Origin: Burkholderiaceae bacterium 26
GTDB taxonomy: Bacteria > Pseudomonadota > Gammaproteobacteria > Burkholderiales > Burkholderiaceae
Length of the DNA stretch: 56,164 nt
Direction: 5' to 3'
NCBI GenBank assembly: GCA_000955795.1
Contig: JYOB01000019.1
Span: 1-56,164 of the forward strand
Shown here: in pieces, positions 43,346-52,875 of the stretch
Position numbering within the stretch: position 1 is the first letter of the stretch
Layout: each line of letters begins with the position of its first letter
Made by a program: the position numbers and the translations under genes
The notes under the pieces: model-generated
Database searches by the model: none
What the model was told of the DNA's origin: nothing
Seen by the model: only the letters and a program-made list of their open reading frames with translations

Positions 43346-44490
43346 CAGGACAACGAGTTTGGATGGCCGCGCTGGCCGTGATGCTGGCCGGCGCGCTGGC
43401 GGCGTGCGGCAAATCTGCGGAGAGCAAGAACAAGGAACAGCCGCCTGCCAAGCCGGCGCTGGCCGTCAACGTCGCGCACCTCGCGCAGCAGGTATGGCCG
43501 CGCGCTGCCACGGCCAGCGGTGCCGTGCAGCCGTGGCAGGAAGCCAGCATCGGTGCCGAGGTGAACGGGTTGAAGCTGGCGGAAGTGCTTGTCAACGTGG
43601 GCGATGTGGTCAAGCAAGGCCAACTGCTTGCGCGCTTGTCGGATGAAACCGTGCGCGCCGATGTGGCCGCCCAACGCGCCAGCCTGGCTGAAGCCGAGGC
43701 GTCGGCCGCGCAAGCTGCCGGCGAGGCCCACCGTGCGCATGAACTCGACAAGAGCGGTGCGATCAGCCAACAGGATCTGATCCAGTACGACACGCAAGCC
43801 AAGACTGCTGCTGCCAAGCTGGCCGCAGCACGCGCGCAGTTCGAGAGCCAGCAATTGCGCTTGCGCTACACGCGTGTGGTCGCACCCGACGACGGCGTGA
43901 TCAGCGCACGCTCGGCAACCGTGGGCGCCGTGGTGTCGTCTGGCACCGAACTTTTCAAACTCATCCGCAAGAACCGCCTGGAATGGCGCGCCGAAATGCA
44001 CGGCGACGTCCTGCCCCGCATCCAGCCCGGTCAGGCCGCACGCCTGCGCCGCATGGATGGCGGCCTGGTGAACGGCCGTGTGCGCCAGATCGCTCCCACC
44101 GTCGACGCCAACACGCGCAATGGTCTCGTCTATGTCGACCTGCCGCCGGAAGCTGCAGCCTCGGGCGTAAAGGCGGGCATGTACCTCTCGGGCGATGTGC
44201 TGCTGGGCGATGCGCCGGCCGCAACATTGCCGGAGACCGCCGTGTTCTCGCGCGATGGCTACGACTACGTGATGGTGATCGGCCAGCAAGGCCGCGTGCG
44301 GCAGACCAAGGTGACGGTGGGCCGCCGCCAGGACGGGCAAGTCGAAATCGTGCAGGGCATCGGCGCGATTGACGGCGTGGTCGCTGCAGGCGCGGCCTTC
44401 CTCAGCGATGGCGATGTGGTGCGTGTGGCCGCCGCCGGTACAGCCTCCGCGCCCGCCGCATCGTCGCCCGCAGCCGGAGCCAAGCCATGA
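43342..44490 (+). CDS. RND efflux periplasmic adaptor subunit
   Basis: A 382-residue membrane-fusion protein. The lipobox-like LAACGK (Cys about 23) points to an inner-membrane lipoprotein. A lipoyl half-motif follows (GAEVNGLKLAEVLVNVGDVV), then a coiled-coil hairpin (about 105-165; rich in Ala/Glu/Gln), the second lipoyl half (RVVAPDDGVISARSATVGA) and a beta-barrel. It links the RND permease to the outer-membrane factor. It overlaps both neighbours by 4 bp. The substrate is unknown. Confidence 0.93.
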   Translation: MTGQRVWMAALAVMLAGALAACGKSAESKNKEQPPAKPALAVNVAHLAQQVWPRAATASGAVQPWQEASIGAEVNGLKLAEVLVNVGDVVKQGQLLARLSDETVRADVAAQRASLAEAEASAAQAAGEAHRAHELDKSGAISQQDLIQYDTQAKTAAAKLAAARAQFESQQLRLRYTRVVAPDDGVISARSATVGAVVSSGTELFKLIRKNRLEWRAEMHGDVLPRIQPGQAARLRRMDGGLVNGRVRQIAPTVDANTRNGLVYVDLPPEAAASGVKAGMYLSGDVLLGDAPAATLPETAVFSRDGYDYVMVIGQQGRVRQTKVTVGRRQDGQVEIVQGIGAIDGVVAAGAAFLSDGDVVRVAAAGTASAPAASSPAAGAKP

Positions 44491-47400
44491 ATTTTTCTGC
44501 CTGGGCGATCCGTAAGCCGATTCCGTCGATCCTGCTGTTCATCCTGATCACGGTGGCGGGGCTGGTGTCGTTCAAGATGCTGTCGATCCAGAACTTTCCG
44601 GACATCGACTTTCCTGCCGTATCCGTGACGGCCAGCCTGCCGGGCGCCACGCCCACGCAGATGGAAACCGAAGTTACGCGAAAGATCGAAGACAGCATTG
44701 CCAGCATCGGCGCGATCAAGCACATCACGTCCACCATCAACGACGGCAGCTCGACCACGATGGTCGAGTTCCAGCTTGAGAAGGATGTGCAGGAGGCCGT
44801 AAACGACGTGCGCGATGCGGTCAGCCGCATCCGCGCGCAATTGCCGTCCGACGTGCAGGAGCCGGTCATCTCCCGCGTGACGTTCGCGAGCATGCCCGTG
44901 CTGACGTACGCCGTGGAAGCGACCGACATGGACGCGGAGGACCTCTCCTGGTTTGTCGACAACACGGTCAACAAGCGGTTGCTGTCGGTGCATGGCGTGG
45001 CCAAGGTGACGCGCCAGGGCGGTGTAGACCGCGAAGTGCGCGTGCAGCTCGACCCGGTGCGCCTGCAGGCGTTGAACGTTTCTGCGGCAGACATCAGCGC
45101 GCAAGTGCGCGGCATGCAGCAGGAAGCGCCTGGTGGGCGCGGCAACGTCGGCGGGCAGGAGCAGGCGGTGCGCACCCTGGGCACCGTAAAGAGCGCGCGC
45201 GAGCTGGCGCAGATGGACATCCCGTTGTCGGACGGACGGCGCATTCGCCTTGCAGATGTTGCAGACGTGCGCGACACGGCGGCCGAGCCACGCCAGATGG
45301 CGCTGTTCGACGGCAAACCGGTCGTGAGCTTCCAGGTGTTCCGCTCACGCGGCGCGAGCGAAATCTCGGTGGCCAAGGGCGTGCGGGAAGCGCTGGCTGC
45401 ACTGCAGGCTGAACGGCCCAACGTGCATGTGACCGAGGTCTACAACATGGTCAAGCCGGTGTCGGACGCATACACGGCGTCGATGCACGCGCTGTACGAG
45501 GGCGCCATCCTGGCGGTGATCGTCGTGTGGCTGTTCCTGCGCGATTGGCGGGCTACGTTTGTGTCAGCAGTGGCGCTGCCGCTGTCGATCATCCCGACAT
45601 TCGCGGCCATGCAGTTGCTCGACTTCACGCTCAACGGGATCACGCTGCTGGCGCTCACGCTGGTGGTCGGGATTCTCGTCGACGATGCCATCGTGGAGGT
45701 GGAGAACATCGTGCGCCACCTGCGCGATGGCAAGAAGCCGCTGGAGGCCGCCATGGAAGCGGCGCAGGAGATCGGCCTGGCCGTGGTTGCGACATCGCTC
45801 ACGCTGGTGGCGGTGTTTCTGCCGACGGCATTCATGGGCGGCATCTCGGGCAAGTTCTTCAAGCAGTTCGGCTGGACCGCTTCGCTGGCGGTGCTGGCCT
45901 CGCTGCTGGTGGCGCGGCTGCTCACGCCCATGATGGCCGCCTACATGCTCAAGCCGCAGGATGAGCCCAACCGCGACGGCTGGATCATGACGCGCTACCT
46001 GCAGGCGGCACGCTGGTGTCTCGTGCACCCCTGGAAGACGGGCGGCATGGCGGCGGCGTTCTTCGTCGTGTCGGTCGCCATCATCGGGCTGATTCCGGCG
46101 ACGTTCCTGCCGCCCGAAGACTGGGCGCAGCTCCAGATGACGGTGGAAAGCCCGCCTGGCAGCACGATCGCCCAGACACGCGACAACACCGAGCGCGTGC
46201 GCAAGATCGTGATGCAGCACAAGGAAGTCCGGCACGTCTATACGGCCATCGGCTCGGGCGTGATGGCTGGCGTGCCGGGCTCCAGCGGCGGCGAGGTGCG
46301 CAACGGCACGCTCACGATCTCGCTGACCGACCGGCATGATCGGCACATCAAGCAGCAGGACGTTCAGCGCCAATTGCGCGAAATGCTCGAAGGCGTGCCG
46401 GGCGTGCGGATCTCGTTCGGCGCCGTGGGCTCCGGCGAGCAACTCCAGGTGGTGTTGACCGGCGACGACCCCGCCACGCTTCAGCAGGCCGCACGCGATG
46501 TGATGCGCGATCTGCGTACCGTGCCGGGGCTCGGCGCGGTCACGTCGTCGGCAAGTCTGCTGCGTCCCGAAATCGTCATCCGCCCGGACTTTGCGCGCGC
46601 GGCACAGCAAGGTGTGACAGCCGCCGCCATCGGCCAAGCCGTGCGCGTGGCAACCGCCGGCGACTACGACGTCAACCTGCCGAAGCTGAACCTGCCGGAA
46701 CGGCAGGTGTACATCCGCGTTGAACTCGACCCGAAGGCGCGCAACCAGATCGACACGATCCGCCAGTTGCGCGTGCCGGGCCGCAATGGCGCGGTGCCGC
46801 TGGAGAACATTGCCGATATTTCCATCGGCAGCGGCCCGGCGCAGATTGACCGCTATGACCGCAGCCGCAACGTCACCATCAGCGTGGGGCTGGAGGGGCG
46901 TGCGCTGGGCGATACCAACATGGCGGTGGAGGCGCTGCCGTCCATCAAGAACTTGCCGCAAGGCGTTCGCCGCATTGCCTCGGGCGATGTGGAGGGCATG
47001 CAGGAGCTGTTCAGCAGCTTCTTCCTCGCCATGTTTGCGGGGGTGCTGTGCGTGTATGCGGTGCTGGTGCTGCTCTTCCACGACTTCACGCAGCCGGTGA
47101 CGATTCTGGCGGCGCTGCCGCTGTCGGTGGGCGGGGCGTTCGGGCTCTTGGCGTTGTTTGGCTTCAGCTTGTCGCTGCCGGCGTTGATCGGCTTGCTGAT
47201 GCTGATGGGCATCGTGACCAAGAACTCGATCCTGCTGGTCGAATACGCCATCGTTGCGCGGCGCGCTCTCGGCATGTCGCGCACCGAGGCCATCATCGAT
47301 GCATGCCACAAGCGCGCACGCCCCATCGTCATGACCACGGTGGCCATGACGGCCGGCATGGTGCCGATGGCGCTGGGCCTGGAAGGCGATGCGGGTTTCC

Positions 47401-47582
47401 GCGCGCCGATGGCCGTGGCGGTGATCGGTGGCCTGCTGACTTCTACGCTGCTGAGCCTGCTGGTGGTGCCGGTGGTGTTCGAAAAGGTGGATGACTTCAA
47501 GGAGTGGACGCTGCGCAAGTTCCGTGGCGTGCGCCATCACGGGCACGGGGCGGAAGCTGCGTCGGAGCACGGCCCGCGCTAG
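44487..47582 (+). CDS. RND-family efflux permease
   Basis: A 1031-residue inner-membrane RND transporter (AcrB-like size, 12 membrane helices, two large periplasmic domains). The N-terminus NFSAWAIRKPIPSILLF is typical. The proton-relay acids are in helix 4 (GILVDDAIVEVEN) and the partner lysine in helix 10 (VTKNSILLVEY). It belongs to the HAE1-type hydrophobe/amphiphile pumps; a more distant MdtC/OqxB-like branch is also possible. It completes the tripartite operon and ends 48 bp before the crotonase gene. Confidence 0.94.
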   Translation: MNFSAWAIRKPIPSILLFILITVAGLVSFKMLSIQNFPDIDFPAVSVTASLPGATPTQMETEVTRKIEDSIASIGAIKHITSTINDGSSTTMVEFQLEKDVQEAVNDVRDAVSRIRAQLPSDVQEPVISRVTFASMPVLTYAVEATDMDAEDLSWFVDNTVNKRLLSVHGVAKVTRQGGVDREVRVQLDPVRLQALNVSAADISAQVRGMQQEAPGGRGNVGGQEQAVRTLGTVKSARELAQMDIPLSDGRRIRLADVADVRDTAAEPRQMALFDGKPVVSFQVFRSRGASEISVAKGVREALAALQAERPNVHVTEVYNMVKPVSDAYTASMHALYEGAILAVIVVWLFLRDWRATFVSAVALPLSIIPTFAAMQLLDFTLNGITLLALTLVVGILVDDAIVEVENIVRHLRDGKKPLEAAMEAAQEIGLAVVATSLTLVAVFLPTAFMGGISGKFFKQFGWTASLAVLASLLVARLLTPMMAAYMLKPQDEPNRDGWIMTRYLQAARWCLVHPWKTGGMAAAFFVVSVAIIGLIPATFLPPEDWAQLQMTVESPPGSTIAQTRDNTERVRKIVMQHKEVRHVYTAIGSGVMAGVPGSSGGEVRNGTLTISLTDRHDRHIKQQDVQRQLREMLEGVPGVRISFGAVGSGEQLQVVLTGDDPATLQQAARDVMRDLRTVPGLGAVTSSASLLRPEIVIRPDFARAAQQGVTAAAIGQAVRVATAGDYDVNLPKLNLPERQVYIRVELDPKARNQIDTIRQLRVPGRNGAVPLENIADISIGSGPAQIDRYDRSRNVTISVGLEGRALGDTNMAVEALPSIKNLPQGVRRIASGDVEGMQELFSSFFLAMFAGVLCVYAVLVLLFHDFTQPVTILAALPLSVGGAFGLLALFGFSLSLPALIGLLMLMGIVTKNSILLVEYAIVARRALGMSRTEAIIDACHKRARPIVMTTVAMTAGMVPMALGLEGDAGFRAPMAVAVIGGLLTSTLLSLLVVPVVFEKVDDFKEWTLRKFRGVRHHGHGAEAASEHGPR

Positions 47583-47630
47583 GTGTAGCATCGGGCGGTC
47601 TGTCAACGTACCGCGCTGTGGAGACCGCCC

Positions 47631-48416
47631 ATGCCCGATGCCGTGCTGTTCCAGACCGATGGCCCGGTCTGCACAATCCTGCTCAATCGGCCCGAATGCC
47701 GCAATGCGGTGGACGGGCCGACTGCCGCGGCGCTGCTCAACGCGTTCGAGCGTTTCGAAACCGATGGCGCGCTACGCACTGCCGTGCTGGGCGGCAGCGG
47801 TGGCCACTTCTGTGCCGGCGCCGATCTGACGGCTGTGGGCGATCCTTCAAGACGCAATCATCTCGATCCCTATGGCGGCATGCCCGGCCCGATGGGCCCG
47901 TCGCGCATGGCGCTATCCAAGCCGCTCATCGCTGCAGTGAGCGGCTATGCCGTGGCGGGCGGGCTGGAACTTGCGTTGCTGGCAGACCTGCGCGTGATGG
48001 AGCGCGACGCCGTGTTCGGCGTGTTTTGCCGCCGCTGGGGTGTGCCGCTCATCGACGGTGGTACGGTGCGCTTGCCGCGCATCATTGGCATGGGTCGCGC
48101 GCTGGACATGATCCTGACCGGCCGTGCTGTGCCCGCTGACGAGGCGCTCGCCATGGGGCTTGCCAATCGCGTGGTCGGCCCCGGCGAGTCGCTGGCCGCG
48201 GCGCAGAAGCTTGCCCGAGACATCGCCGCGTTTCCGCAGCAATGCATGCTGGCCGATCGGGCGTCGGCGTACGCACAGTGGGATTTGCCGTTGGCGGCAG
48301 CGTTGCAGCAGGAAGGAGCGCGAGGTACGCCGATGGTCTTTGCCGAAGGGGTGGAAGGCGCAGCGCGATTTGTGGGTGGCGCTGGGCGGCACGGAGGAAT
48401 GGACACCTCAGCCTGA
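47631..48416 (+). CDS. Crotonase-fold protein (enoyl-CoA hydratase/isomerase family)
   Basis: A 261-residue crotonase-superfamily protein. The oxyanion-hole words are GGHFCAGADL (about 60-69) and GYAVAGGLELALLADLR (about 104-120). The two catalytic glutamates of true enoyl-CoA hydratases are not seen in their usual context; the region reads CRRWGVPLIDGGTVRLPR. So it may be an isomerase, hydrolase or another crotonase activity. It is probably a separate unit from the RND operon, although only 48 bp apart, and ends at the strong terminator at 48421-48458. Confidence 0.87.
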   Translation: MPDAVLFQTDGPVCTILLNRPECRNAVDGPTAAALLNAFERFETDGALRTAVLGGSGGHFCAGADLTAVGDPSRRNHLDPYGGMPGPMGPSRMALSKPLIAAVSGYAVAGGLELALLADLRVMERDAVFGVFCRRWGVPLIDGGTVRLPRIIGMGRALDMILTGRAVPADEALAMGLANRVVGPGESLAAAQKLARDIAAFPQQCMLADRASAYAQWDLPLAAALQQEGARGTPMVFAEGVEGAARFVGGAGRHGGMDTSA

Positions 48417-48420
48417 GGAA

Positions 48421-48458
48421 AAAAACGCCAACCTGAAACAAAATGGTTGGCGTTTTTT
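48421..48458. terminator. Bidirectional Rho-independent terminator
   Basis: ACGCCAACC pairs with GGTTGGCGT in a stem extended by flanking A and T runs (48421-48433 with 48445-48458), with an 11-base loop. T-runs follow it in both directions, so it should serve the crotonase gene on the plus strand and metE on the minus strand. Confidence 0.88.
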
Positions 48459-48476
48459 CTTTGACGCTACTGAGGT

Positions 48477-50798
48477 TTAAGCCGTCGCACCTTCATCCTG
48501 CGTGGCCTTGCTGCCAGCATGCTGCGCATTCGCATGCTTGGCACGCAGGCGGCGCGTGGCTTCCACCATGCCTTGCAATGCCGCTTCCACTTCCGGCCAT
48601 CCGCGGGTCTTGAGGCCGCAGTCGGGATTCACCCACAGGCGTTGCACCGGCACGACCTGTGCGGCCTTGTCGAGCAGCGCTTCCATCTCTTCCACACGCG
48701 GCACGCGCGGCGAGTGGATGTCGTACACGCCCGGGCCGATCTCGTTGGGGTACGCAAACTCGCCAAACGCGTCGAGCAGTTCCATGTTCGAGCGCGACGT
48801 CTCGATGGTGATCACGTCAGCATCCATTGACGCGATGGCCGGCAGGATGTCGTTGAACTCCGAATAGCACATGTGCGTGTGGATCTGCGTGTCGTTGCGC
48901 ACACCGGAGGCCGACACACGGAACGCGCGCGCCGCCCATTCCAGGTAGCCCGGCACGTCAGACGCGCGCAGCGGCAGGCCTTCGCGGAAAGCCGGCTCGT
49001 CGATCTGGATGGCGGCAATGCCGGCGGCTTCCAGGTCGCACACTTCGTCACGCAGGGCCAGGGCGATCTGCAGTGCGGTCTGCTCGCGCGGCTGGTCGTC
49101 GCGCACGAAGGACCATTGCAGCATCGTCACGGGGCCGGTCAGCATGCCCTTCATCGGCTTGGCGGTCAGGCTTTGCGCGTACTTGGACCATTCAACCGTC
49201 ATCGCTTCGGGGCGGTACACGTCGCCGTAGATGACCGGCGGCTTCACGCAGCGCGAGCCGTAGCTCTGCACCCAGCCGTTGGCGGTGAAGGCGTAGCCCC
49301 ACAGTAGCTCGCCGAAGTATTCGACCATGTCGTTGCGCTCGGCTTCGCCGTGCACGAGCATGTCGAGGCCCAGGGCTTCCTGGCGACGCACGACATCGGT
49401 AATTTCGGCGCGCATGCGTTGCAGGTAATCCAACGCGGGCAGTTCGCCGCGCTTGTGCTGTGCGCGTGCCTGGCGAATCTCGGCCGTTTGCGGGAACGAG
49501 CCGATGGTGGTGGTCGGCAGCAGCGGCAGGTTCAGGCGGGCTTGCTGCGCTTCAGCGCGGGCAGCGTAGGGCGCGGCGCGGTCGGCATCTTCTGCGCGGA
49601 TCGCGGCCACGCGCTTCTTGACGCCTGCGTTGTGCACGCGACGCGATTCGGTACGTGAGGCGATGGCGGCGCGGTTCTCATCAAGCGCCTTCTGCACGAC
49701 AGACGGGCCTTCGACCAGTGCAAGCTTGAGGATCGCCAGCTCATCCAGCTTCTGGCGCGCGAAGGCCAGCCAGCCCTTGAGTTCGTCGTCGAGCTTGGTT
49801 TCGGCAGACAGATCCACCGGCACATGCAGCAGCGAGCAGCTCGGCGCCACCCACAGGCGATCGCCAAAGGCTTCGGCCAGCGGCGCCACGCGTTCCAGCA
49901 CGCGTGCGAGATTCGAGCGCCAGATGTTGCGGCCATCTACCACACCAACGGAGAGGATCTTGTCTGCAGGCCACGGCGCGAAGGCGCCAAGCTGTTCCGG
50001 TGCACGCACCAGATCCAGATGCACGCCATCGACCGGTAAGGCTTTGATCACGGCTGCGTGGTGGGAAGCGGCTTCAAAGTACGTCGCGAGCAGCAGCTTC
50101 GGGCCCTTGGCGGCGGCCAGCGCCTGGTAAGCGGGGCTGAATGCATCTACCCAGGCTTGCGGCAGATCCAGCACCAGCGCAGGTTCGTCAATCTGCACCC
50201 ATTCCACATTCAGCGCGGCCAGGCGCTGGAGCACGGCCGTGTAGGCCTGCAGGATTTGCGGCAGCAGCGCGAGCTTGTCGGTCAAGCCGTTGCGCGCCTT
50301 GGCCAGATGCAGGAACGTGACCGGCCCCACCAGCACGACCTTTACGCGGTGCCCAGCGGCCTGTGCTTCGCGCACTTCGTCGAACAGCCATTCGGTGCCG
50401 GGGCCAAAGTGCAGGTCCGGCGTGAGTTCGGGCACGAGGTAGTGGTAATTGGTGTCGAACCACTTCGTCATTTCCATGGCGGCGTGGTCGGCATTGCCGC
50501 GCGCGAGCACGAACGATTGCGCCAGCGTCAGTTGTGCGGCGTCAAAGCCATAGCGCGTGGGAATGGCGCCGAGCAGCGCGGCCGTCTGCAGCACCTGGTC
50601 GTACCAGGCGAAATCGCCCACGGTCACAAAATCGAGGCCGGCATCGCGCTGGGCCGTCCAGTGGCGCTCACGCAAAGCGCGGCCGGTGGCGCGCAGGTCC
50701 TCTTCGGACGAGGCGCCCTTCCAGAACGATTCGAGGGCGAACTTCAGCTCGCGTTGTGCGCCGATGCGCGGGTAGCCGAGGGTATGGATGGTCGTCAT
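48477..50798 (-). CDS. metE: Cobalamin-independent methionine synthase
   Basis: A 773-residue MetE that transfers the methyl group of 5-methyltetrahydropteroyl-triglutamate to homocysteine in the last step of methionine synthesis. It has both halves: the N-terminal barrel (start [18 protein letters not shown]) and the C-terminal catalytic barrel, with the zinc ligands in [10 protein letters not shown] (His and Cys) and [11 protein letters not shown] (Cys). It is slightly longer than the Escherichia coli protein, with an Ala/Gln-rich tail. It is divergent from metR, with a perfect MetR box between them, and ends at the shared terminator near 48458. Confidence 0.97.
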   Translation of the reverse strand: MTTIHTLGYPRIGAQRELKFALESFWKGASSEEDLRATGRALRERHWTAQRDAGLDFVTVGDFAWYDQVLQTAALLGAIPTRYGFDAAQLTLAQSFVLARGNADHAAMEMTKWFDTNYHYLVPELTPDLHFGPGTEWLFDEVREAQAAGHRVKVVLVGPVTFLHLAKARNGLTDKLALLPQILQAYTAVLQRLAALNVEWVQIDEPALVLDLPQAWVDAFSPAYQALAAAKGPKLLLATYFEAASHHAAVIKALPVDGVHLDLVRAPEQLGAFAPWPADKILSVGVVDGRNIWRSNLARVLERVAPLAEAFGDRLWVAPSCSLLHVPVDLSAETKLDDELKGWLAFARQKLDELAILKLALVEGPSVVQKALDENRAAIASRTESRRVHNAGVKKRVAAIRAEDADRAAPYAARAEAQQARLNLPLLPTTTIGSFPQTAEIRQARAQHKRGELPALDYLQRMRAEITDVVRRQEALGLDMLVHGEAERNDMVEYFGELLWGYAFTANGWVQSYGSRCVKPPVIYGDVYRPEAMTVEWSKYAQSLTAKPMKGMLTGPVTMLQWSFVRDDQPREQTALQIALALRDEVCDLEAAGIAAIQIDEPAFREGLPLRASDVPGYLEWAARAFRVSASGVRNDTQIHTHMCYSEFNDILPAIASMDADVITIETSRSNMELLDAFGEFAYPNEIGPGVYDIHSPRVPRVEEMEALLDKAAQVVPVQRLWVNPDCGLKTRGWPEVEAALQGMVEATRRLRAKHANAQHAGSKATQDEGATA

Positions 50799-50858
50799 GG
50801 TGGTCGCAGGAGAGGCGATTCGTTTTTCAGTCCTGCGATGATCGGCGACCCTCGATCA

Positions 50859-50901
50859 TGAATCAAATGATATTATTTTCGATAAAGTTGAATCGTATTC
50901 A
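50859..50901. promoter_or_regulatory. MetR binding sites in the metE-metR region
   Basis: TGAATCGTATTCA (50889-50901) is a perfect TGAA-N5-TTCA MetR consensus. A second, weaker half-matching site TGAATCAAATGAT lies at 50859-50871, 30 bp away. This paired layout is as in enteric metE promoters. No cobalamin or SAM riboswitch is seen in the short leader. Confidence 0.75.
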
Positions 50902-50922
50902 TACATTGGAAGCCGCACCAAC

Positions 50923-51840
50923 ATGCTTGAAATCCGCCACCTACGCACGCTGATCGCCCTGGCCGACGGCGGCTCCGTCTCGCGCGCCGCCGAGCGGCTG
51001 CACCTGACGCAATCGGCGCTGTCGCACCAGTTGCGCGCGCTGGAGTCGCATTACGGGCTGGCCGTCGTGCGTCGCAAGGGCCAGACGGTGGAATTGACCG
51101 AAGCGGGCGAGCGCATGCTCGAACTCGCGCAAAAGGTCGTCGCCGACATCCAGACCGCCGAGCGCGATCTTGAGCGTATCAAGGGCCGCGCGGCCGGTAC
51201 GCTGCGCATCGCGCTCGAATGCCACACCTGCTTTGACTGGCTGATGCCTGTGATGGACGCTTTCCGCCAGCGCTGGCCCGAAGTCGAGATGGATCTTGTG
51301 TCGGGCTTCCATACCGATCCGCTCGCGCTGCTCAAGGATGGCCGTGCCGACGTCATCATCGGCTCCGACGCCAAGATGCGGCGGGGCGTGGTGTTCGCTC
51401 CGCTGTTTCGCTTCGAGATCCTCGCCGTGCTGCCGGTCGATCACGCGCTGCGCAACAAGAAGTGGCTGGACGCGAAAGACTTTACGGACCAGACGTTGAT
51501 CACGTACCCCGTGCCCGAAGAGCGCATCGATCTGATCCGGCAGGTGCTGACGCCGGCCGGGGTCGCATTCAACCGCCGCACGGCGGAACTAACCATCGCC
51601 GTGCTGCAACTCGTTGCCAGCCGCCGCGGGCTTGCCGCGCTGCCGAGCTGGGGCATCAAGAACTACATCGATTACGAATACGTGGTGGCCAAGCGTGTCG
51701 GCAAGGAAGGCCTGTGGAGCGATCTCTACGCGGCCATGACGCGCGACTACGCACAGGCGCCGTTTGCGCAGGACTTTATCGAGACGGCCAAGTCGATCTG
51801 CTTTGCGCAGTTGCCGGGGCTGATGCCGCTGGAAGCGTAA
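50923..51840 (+). CDS. metR: LysR-family activator of methionine genes, MetR
   Basis: A 305-residue LysR regulator. The helix-turn-helix lies at residues 3-62 (LEIRHLRTLIALADGGSVSR, then QSALSHQLRALESHYG), followed by the effector domain, which in MetR binds homocysteine. The stretch LRIALECHTCFDWLMPVMDAF is typical of MetR orthologues. The divergent position with metE and the perfect box between the genes make the identity firm. It abuts the convergent LysR gene directly (stop codons adjacent at 51840/51841). Confidence 0.95.
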   Translation: MLEIRHLRTLIALADGGSVSRAAERLHLTQSALSHQLRALESHYGLAVVRRKGQTVELTEAGERMLELAQKVVADIQTAERDLERIKGRAAGTLRIALECHTCFDWLMPVMDAFRQRWPEVEMDLVSGFHTDPLALLKDGRADVIIGSDAKMRRGVVFAPLFRFEILAVLPVDHALRNKKWLDAKDFTDQTLITYPVPEERIDLIRQVLTPAGVAFNRRTAELTIAVLQLVASRRGLAALPSWGIKNYIDYEYVVAKRVGKEGLWSDLYAAMTRDYAQAPFAQDFIETAKSICFAQLPGLMPLEA

Positions 51841-52761
51841 TCAAGCGCGTTCCTTCTGGGGCAGGCGCGGCAGCTTGCCTTGCAGCCCCTCTTTGAGAAA
51901 GTCCAGCAAATGCCGCGTCGCCAGCGTCCGATACCGGCTTGGCATCGCGAGCATGTAAAGGCGGCTACCAAACACGCTGAACCGATACCCGGGCAGCACG
52001 CGTTTGACGTGGCCTTCGCGCAAATCATCGGCAGCGGCGTAATAGGGCAGGATCCCCAGGCCATTGCCCGAACGCACGGCGGCCTGCAGGAACAGATAGT
52101 TGTCGGACGAGACGCCGGGGTCGAGCGTCACGAGCGTCCGCTCATCGCCCAGTTGCGCCGATAGCCGCAGCGGCTGCCCAACCGCAGGCGCGCTCACGAT
52201 GGTGTGCTTGCCCAGCGCATCGAGGGTTTTTGGCATGCCATGCGCGGCCAGGTAATCCGGCGCCGCGCACAGCACCCAGTCAACCTCATCGAGCAGCGTG
52301 GCGACGAGCGATTCTGGCGGGTTCGAGACGATGCGCAGCGCCACATCCACATCTTCGCCAATCAGGTCGGACACGCGGTTGTCGAACCGCACATCAAGAC
52401 GGATGTCGGGATACGCTCGCTTGAACGCCACCAGTAGCGGCGACACCAGCAGGTGCCCCAGCCCCGTCGGCACCGACAGCCGCACGCTGCCTTGCAGCGA
52501 CTTTCCGAGCGAAGAGACCAGCGCATCGGCGGCGGCCATTTCGCGCAGGATGCTGCGGCCGTGTTCATAGATGCCGGCGCCCACCTCCGTGGGTTCCACG
52601 CGGCGCGTGGTCCGGCGCAGCAGTTGCACGCCCAGCGCGCGCTCGAACGCCTTCAGCCGGTGGCTCACATTGGAGCGCGTGGTCTGCAGCCGGCGTGCCG
52701 CCGCCGACAGGTTGCCCGCATCGACGATTTCCACGAACAGCTTGAGCGCATTGAGATCCAT
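51841..52761 (-). CDS. LysR-family regulator (CrgA-like)
   Basis: A 306-residue LysR regulator with the CrgA-like start DLNALKLFVEIVDAGNLSAA and the helix-turn-helix TRSNVSHRLKAFERALGVQL, then the effector domain. The ATG at 52761 is the family start; a longer frame begins at 52833 without support. It is divergent from the acyl-CoA dehydrogenase gene (114 bp between them), its most likely target. Its stop touches that of metR. The effector is unknown. Confidence 0.88.
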   Translation of the reverse strand: MDLNALKLFVEIVDAGNLSAAARRLQTTRSNVSHRLKAFERALGVQLLRRTTRRVEPTEVGAGIYEHGRSILREMAAADALVSSLGKSLQGSVRLSVPTGLGHLLVSPLLVAFKRAYPDIRLDVRFDNRVSDLIGEDVDVALRIVSNPPESLVATLLDEVDWVLCAAPDYLAAHGMPKTLDALGKHTIVSAPAVGQPLRLSAQLGDERTLVTLDPGVSSDNYLFLQAAVRSGNGLGILPYYAAADDLREGHVKRVLPGYRFSVFGSRLYMLAMPSRYRTLATRHLLDFLKEGLQGKLPRLPQKERA

Positions 52762-52875
52762 GAAGGCCAGCCAGATTGGTGAATCAGGTTCGACATTCTG
52801 TTGATGTGGGTGCGGATTGTCAAAACATGCCAACCCGGTAACATCCCCCGGGAATATCCCTCAGGAGCAGGTGAC

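Noticed and set aside
45564-47606. 680-codon open frame on the minus strand opposite the RND permease
   Set aside because: Antisense of a well-supported RND gene; low-complexity His/Arg/Gln-rich product.
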